In this document: piece after piece, positions 60,026 to 64,000 of the stretch
How positions within the stretch are numbered: the first letter of the stretch is position 1
Layout of the letters: every line of letters starts with the position of its first letter
Source: [Actinomadura] parvosata subsp. kistnae
Lineage (GTDB): Bacteria > Actinomycetota > Actinomycetes > Streptosporangiales > Streptosporangiaceae
Length of the DNA: 64,000 nt
Assembly: GCF_900323885.1 (NCBI RefSeq)
Contig: NZ_OOHJ01000018.1
Coordinates: 1,785,001-1,849,000, forward strand
Reading direction: 5' to 3'
Notes under the pieces: model-generated
Databases searched by the model: none
What the model saw: only the letters and a program-made list of their open reading frames with translations
What the model was told of the DNA's origin: nothing
Made by a program: the position numbers and the translations under genes

Positions 60026-61318
60026 TCACCGGAACAGGCGCAGGCGATCCTCGCCGATCCGCTCGCGCAGCTCGTGGTCCTCCACGCCCAGCCCCTCCTC
60101 CGGGGCCAGGGCGAGCACGCCCACCTTCCCCACGTGCTGGTTGAGCTGCACGGCACGGGCCGCGTCCGCCGCCTCCACCAGCGGGTACACGGTCGAGAGC
60201 GTCGGATGGATCAGGCCGAGCGAGATGAGCCGGTTGATCTCGTGGCACTCCTGGTAGTTCGCGCCGTGGGAGCCGATGATCCGCTTCAGCTTCATCCACA
60301 GGTGCCGGTTGTCGTACTCGTGCGCGTACCCGCTGGACGAGCCGCACGTCACCACCGAGCCGCCGCGCCTGGCCACGTACACGGAGGCCCCGAACGTCTC
60401 CCTGCCCGTGTGCTCGAACACGATGGCCGGGTCCTCCCCCACCTGCCGCCTGACCTCCGCGCCCAGCCGCCGCCACGCCTTCTCGTCGCTCAGGTCGTCG
60501 AACTGCGCCCGGTCCACCACGTGCCGGCAGCCCATCCTGCGCAGCAGCTCCGCCTTCGCCGGCGAGCTGACCACGCCCACCGGGATGCCGCCGCCGCGCA
60601 GCACCAGCTGCACGCCGTAGCCGCCGAGGCCGCCCGTCGCCCCCCACAGCAGCACCACGTCGCCCTGCTTCATCCGCGCGCCGCGCTCGCCGACCAGCAT
60701 CCGGTACGCCGTCGAGGCGCACAACATGTTGCAGGCCGCCTCCTCCCACGTCAGATGCCGGGGCTTGGCGAGCAGCTGCGTGGCCTTGACCACGGCGAAG
60801 TCCGCCAGGCCGCCGAAGTTCGTCTCGAAGCCCCACGCCCGCAGGTCGGCGGCCAGCATCCCGTCGTGCTGCACGACCGGGTCCTCGCCGTCCACGTACG
60901 CCGGGCTCGTCACCACCCGGTCGCCCACCCGCCAGCGGCGCACCGCCCGGCCCGTCCTGACGATCACGCCCGCCGCGTCCGAGCCGAGCACGTGCGTCGG
61001 CAGGTCGTGCCGCGGGTCCGTCCGCCCGAACCGCTCCAGGAACGCGAACGTCGGGATCGGCTCGAACATCGCCGACCAGACCGTGTTGAAGTTGATCGCG
61101 CTGGCCATCACCGCGACCAGCACCTCGTCCTCGGCCAGCTCCGGCATCGGCACCTCGCCGACGTGCAACGTCCGGCGCACGTCCTTGTCCGGCTCGTCCG
61201 GGTCGAACGTGCCCACCTCGTCCTTGCGCAGGTGGGCGGCCCGGTAGGTGGTCGGCACGTCCAGGCGCGCCAGCTCGGCGGGCTCCGCGCCTGCCACCAC
61301 TGCCTGTGCCAGCGTCAT
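60026..61318 (-). CDS. ccr: Crotonyl-CoA carboxylase/reductase
   Basis: 430 residues of the zinc-independent MDR family. VLLWGATGGLGGYGVQLVL is the NADPH-binding motif. Residues that line the CO2 site in the characterised Kitasatospora enzyme are recognisable by motif: Asn in INFNTVWSA (N76 region), Phe-Glu in WGFETNFGG (F164, E165) and His in IIGSHGANYQE (H351). It makes ethylmalonyl-CoA or longer alkylmalonyl-CoA extender units from enoyl-CoA, CO2 and NADPH. Its ATG overlaps the PKS stop (ATGA), tying supply of the extender to the synthase. Confidence 0.92.
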   Translation of the reverse strand: MTLAQAVVAGAEPAELARLDVPTTYRAAHLRKDEVGTFDPDEPDKDVRRTLHVGEVPMPELAEDEVLVAVMASAINFNTVWSAMFEPIPTFAFLERFGRTDPRHDLPTHVLGSDAAGVIVRTGRAVRRWRVGDRVVTSPAYVDGEDPVVQHDGMLAADLRAWGFETNFGGLADFAVVKATQLLAKPRHLTWEEAACNMLCASTAYRMLVGERGARMKQGDVVLLWGATGGLGGYGVQLVLRGGGIPVGVVSSPAKAELLRRMGCRHVVDRAQFDDLSDEKAWRRLGAEVRRQVGEDPAIVFEHTGRETFGASVYVARRGGSVVTCGSSSGYAHEYDNRHLWMKLKRIIGSHGANYQECHEINRLISLGLIHPTLSTVYPLVEAADAARAVQLNQHVGKVGVLALAPEEGLGVEDHELRERIGEDRLRLFR

Positions 61319-64000
61319 AGCAGTCCTCCCAGGTGCTCGGCGATCATCTCGACGTGTGGGGGGTCGAGCAGGTCCAGATGGTGCGAACCGGGGATCTCGA
61401 CGATCTCCAGCCGCGGGCAGTACGGCCCGAAACCCCTGGCCGGGTCGTCCTCATGGGCGTAACGGGAGTCCCGCACCGTCCAGGGTGTGGGCTCGGTGGA
61501 GCGGTAGAGCACGACCCGGCCGTGGTACGGGGCGGCGGGGCGGTACCGTTCGATGGCCCTGGTGTCCTCGTGCGAGGTCAGCTGGTGCCGCAGCACCGCG
61601 CCCGGCAGCGCCTCCAGCGCTCCCGACCCCGCCATCCGCGCCCTCACCACGGCCGCACGCTCCTCCTCCGTCAGGTCCCGCAGCTCGGCCGGGTCGAGCC
61701 GCACGTCCACGCCGTACGTCCGGCGCAGGTGAGCCGCGAAGTCCGCGTACCGGCGGGCCTCGATCTCCCGCCGCTCCTCCTCCGGCACCTGGTCCGGCAG
61801 GCCGGAGTCGATCATCGCCACCAGCTCGACGTCCGCCTCGCCCAGGCGCCGCGCGATCTCGAACGCCAGGATCCCCCCGAACGACCACCCACCCAGCCGG
61901 TACGGCCCCGGCCCCGCCTCCTTGATCACCTCGGCGTAACGCTCGGCCCGCTCGGGAACGCCCAGGGCACCGTCCAGCCGCTCCAGGCCCCGGACGGGGG
62001 TGGCGGGGAGGCGGTCGGCCAGCAACGCGTACACGCCGGTGGTGCCGCCGGCGGGGTGCGCGAGGTACAGCGGCCTGCCGGCGGCCACGGCATTGAGCCG
62101 CCGCACGACCCCGCGTTCGGCCTCCGCCTCCTCCAGCCCCCGCACGACCTCGGCCAGCTCCGCCGCCCTCACGACCCGTTGATGGGCGGCGCTGATCCCG
62201 GCCGCCGCGTCGAGCTGGACCGGCTTGCCCAGCTCGCGGCTCAGCACCGCGCATGCCTCGGGCAGGACATCCGGTGGGACGGGGTCCGTGACGGAGGGCT
62301 CACGGCCGAGCAGCCCGGCCAGCACCCGCACCACCTGCCGCTCCGCCGCATCCCTCGCCGCGACGGCACGCGCTCCGGCCGCCGAACCCAGCACCGCCGC
62401 GACGGCAGGCACGTCGGCCGCCAGCCCCAACTCGGCCGCGACGGTGGGCACGTCACCCGCCAGGTCCAGCCCGGCCGCGACGGCGGGCACGTCTGCCGTC
62501 AAGCCCAGCTCGGCCGCGACCGTTCCCGCGAGGACGCCCACCGTGCCGCCCGTGAGCATCAGCGTGGTGGGCACCGCGACGCCGAAGTCGTGCTCGATCG
62601 TGCCGCGCAGCCGGGTCGCGGCCAGCGAGTCCAGCCCGAGGGCCGTCAGCGCCGTCCTCTCGTCCAGCCCGTCCGCACCCATCCCGAGCACGACCGCCAC
62701 CCGCTCCTTGACCCGCACGAGCACGTCCTCGGGGGTGAGCGTGGCAGGATCCAGCGGGCCGCCAGACTCCAGCCCGGCGACGGCCCCGCCCCGCACGCCC
62801 GCAGTCCCGCCGAAGCGGCCCGCAGGCCCGGACGCGCCCTCCGCGAGACCGACGGAGCCATCCATACGACCGGGCACGCCACCCGCCAGACCGGCTGAAC
62901 CGTCGGCGCGACCCGCGAGACCGGCCAAGCCGCCCGGCGGGCTGGTTGGTTCGGTGGTCACGTCGGCGAAATACGGGATGCGGGCGATGGCCGGAAATAT
63001 CGTGACCGCTTGCCGCACGTCCACCTTGATCACACCTGCCGACATCCCGCCCCGGACGAGCACCTCCAGGGCCTCAAGCCCTTCCTCCGCCGTCAGCGGC
63101 TCCACCGCGGGCAGGGCGGCCCCGGCGGACGTGCCGGCCCACGGCCCCCATGCGATGGCGATCCCCGGCAGCCCTTCGGCGCGGCGCAGCTCGCACAGCC
63201 CGTCGAGCCAGGCGTTCGCCGCCGCGTAGGCCGCCTGCCCGGGGGAGCCGAGCAGGCCGGCCGCCGACGAGAACGCCACCCACCAGTCCAGGTCCAGCGC
63301 CTTGGTGGCTTCGTGCAGGCGCAGGCCGCCGTCCACCTTGGCCGCCCACACCCGTTCCAGGCTCCCCGCGTCCAGGTCGGTGACCATGCGGTCGTCCAGC
63401 ACGCCGGCCGTGTGGATCACGCCGCGCAGCCGCATCCCTCCCGCCATGGCCGCCGCCACCAGCCGCTCGGCCGTCCCGGGCTGGGCCAGGTCGCCCGTCA
63501 CCACCTCGGCGACCCCTTCGGCGGGCGCCGGTGTCCGGCCGTTCAGCACGACACGAGTGGCACCGCGCTCGGTCAGCCGGCGGGCGGCGAGCCGGCCGAG
63601 CCGGCCGGTCCCGCCGGTGACGATGTACGCCCCCGGCCCGCCCACCGGGTCCTGGCGGGCGGGCGGGACGGCGGCCCGGCGCAGGCGAGCCACGTGACGC
63701 ACCCCGCCCCGCCAGGCCACCTCGTCGTCTCCCGGCTCAGCGGTCAGTTCGGTGGCCAGGTCGGCGAGGTCGTCGAAGTCCACGAGCGTGGCGTGCAGCT
63801 CCGGCCGTTCGAGGGCGAGCACCCGCACCAGGCCGCGCAGTGCCGCAGGACCGGGGTCGGGCCGGTCGCCCTCCAGGACGGCCTGGGCCCGTTCGGTGCC
63901 GATCGTGACGCGGCAGCCCCGGGCGGCCAGGGCGGCGACGTTCAGGATCACCCGCCGCGCCCCGGCCGGGTCGAGTCCGCGCGGAGGCAGGACGAGCACG
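61315..64000 (-). CDS. Type I polyketide synthase, final part (KR-ACP-TE)
   Basis: 894 residues are visible; the N-terminus lies beyond the right edge. A KR structural part is followed by the catalytic ketoreductase: YIVTGGTGRLGRLAARRL for NADPH, HTAGVLDDRM with the LDD mark of B-type stereochemistry, and FSSAAGLLGSPGQAAYAAAN with Ser, Tyr and Asn. A Gly/Ala-rich linker leads to an ACP with GLDSLAATRL. Then come a 13-residue repeat and a degenerate carrier-like segment lacking the Ser. A thioesterase with GGWSFGGILAF and ELVAMIDSGLP ends the protein. It releases the finished chain. Coupled to ccr. Confidence 0.93.
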   Translation of the reverse strand, partial: VLVLPPRGLDPAGARRVILNVAALAARGCRVTIGTERAQAVLEGDRPDPGPAALRGLVRVLALERPELHATLVDFDDLADLATELTAEPGDDEVAWRGGVRHVARLRRAAVPPARQDPVGGPGAYIVTGGTGRLGRLAARRLTERGATRVVLNGRTPAPAEGVAEVVTGDLAQPGTAERLVAAAMAGGMRLRGVIHTAGVLDDRMVTDLDAGSLERVWAAKVDGGLRLHEATKALDLDWWVAFSSAAGLLGSPGQAAYAAANAWLDGLCELRRAEGLPGIAIAWGPWAGTSAGAALPAVEPLTAEEGLEALEVLVRGGMSAGVIKVDVRQAVTIFPAIARIPYFADVTTEPTSPPGGLAGLAGRADGSAGLAGGVPGRMDGSVGLAEGASGPAGRFGGTAGVRGGAVAGLESGGPLDPATLTPEDVLVRVKERVAVVLGMGADGLDERTALTALGLDSLAATRLRGTIEHDFGVAVPTTLMLTGGTVGVLAGTVAAELGLTADVPAVAAGLDLAGDVPTVAAELGLAADVPAVAAVLGSAAGARAVAARDAAERQVVRVLAGLLGREPSVTDPVPPDVLPEACAVLSRELGKPVQLDAAAGISAAHQRVVRAAELAEVVRGLEEAEAERGVVRRLNAVAAGRPLYLAHPAGGTTGVYALLADRLPATPVRGLERLDGALGVPERAERYAEVIKEAGPGPYRLGGWSFGGILAFEIARRLGEADVELVAMIDSGLPDQVPEEERREIEARRYADFAAHLRRTYGVDVRLDPAELRDLTEEERAAVVRARMAGSGALEALPGAVLRHQLTSHEDTRAIERYRPAAPYHGRVVLYRSTEPTPWTVRDSRYAHEDDPARGFGPYCPRLEIVEIPGSHHLDLLDPPHVEMIAEHLGGLL
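62359..62514 (-). repeat. 39-bp tandem repeat inside the PKS gene
   Basis: Four exact-period units (62359-62397, 62398-62436, 62437-62475, 62476-62514), each starting CGCGACGG-like, encode AAELGLTADVPAV, AAGLDLAGDVPTV, AAELGLAADVPAV and AAVLGSAAGARAV. They extend the linker between the ACP and the thioesterase. Confidence 0.85.

Noticed and set aside
60024..61462. A + strand frame starting ATGTCACCGGAACAG right after the twin operators, where a regulator would be expected
   Set aside because: It is wholly antisense to ccr, whose catalytic motifs are intact; no HTH in the product.
1..64000. tRNA, rRNA, CRISPR arrays, transposases, integrases, att sites
   Set aside because: Looked for conserved cloverleaf ends, regularly spaced short repeats with unique spacers, and DDE or recombinase motifs; none found. 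All tandem repeats seen are contiguous without spacers.

Overview
The window is high-GC actinobacterial DNA. Third-position GC bias is strong throughout. The gene families are those of filamentous actinomycetes: LacI, TetR and PucR regulators, an AfsR-type SARP, remnants of a DUF5753/DUF397 pair, secreted plant-polysaccharide hydrolases, and a modular type I polyketide synthase. The mix fits a Streptosporangiaceae-like genus such as Nonomuraea, but that is inference; no rRNA or other marker gene is present. I saw no tRNA, rRNA, CRISPR array, transposase or integrase.

Layout. 1-3.1 kb: MFS exporter and metallo-beta-lactamase-fold hydrolase, divergent from a MarR regulator with twin palindromes between them, then a GNAT acetyltransferase. 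3.2-8.3 kb: a small defence-like patch. It holds a frameshifted DUF5753 + DUF397 regulator pair, a 1,026-aa PLD/SF2-helicase/DUF3427 protein, and a convergent SRA-HNH modification-dependent endonuclease with a GntR remnant upstream. 8.6-20.5 kb: a small hypothetical gene, a 63-bp repeat array, secreted pectate lyase, a zinc-knuckle protein, an ArsB/NhaD-type permease, an NTF2-fold gene with a divergent TetR, a three-subunit molybdo-flavo-Fe/S dehydrogenase with a divergent TetR, and a secreted GH5 mannanase-FN3-CBM2. 20.5-31.1 kb: a repeat-rich non-coding stretch, then LacI, an ABC sugar importer, cytoplasmic GH127 and a 1,330-aa secreted hydrolase. This locus is organised like a beta-L-arabino-oligosaccharide utilisation system. 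31-45.7 kb: sensor kinase, TusA-like protein, second LacI, small conserved proteins, TetR/FAD monooxygenase, EreA/ChaN-like protein, AfsR-like regulator, fatty-acid desaturase and a complete NarL-type two-component pair. 45.7-54.9 kb: compact cytochrome bd oxidase, secreted 5'-nucleotidase, hydrolase/SDR/TetR set, trehalose-synthase-like GH13, PucR regulator and an EF-hand protein. 54.9-64 kb: LysR/aldo-keto reductase, a TPR membrane protein with an AAA+ ATPase, an NTF2-fold gene behind twin orphan operators, then crotonyl-CoA carboxylase/reductase coupled to the end of a PKS (KR-ACP-TE) that runs off the right edge.

How the parts work together. The best supported functional unit is 21.2-31.1 kb. 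A secreted multi-domain hydrolase would release oligosaccharides, the lipoprotein and two permeases import them, and GH127 trims them inside. Two almost identical 14-bp lac-like operators lie inside the signal-peptide codons of the first and last genes of this run, and each contains the gene's rare TTA leucine codon. Pectate lyase and mannanase nearby extend the plant-cell-wall theme. The ccr-PKS overlap suggests that a CCR-derived alkylmalonyl-CoA extender is used by that synthase.

A recurring oddity is that several gene ends carry short tandem duplications that include or touch the stop codon (9.1-9.3, 13.1, 14.2 and 47.7 kb). Clean inverted repeats sit between most divergent regulator/target pairs, so several operators can be proposed from sequence alone.
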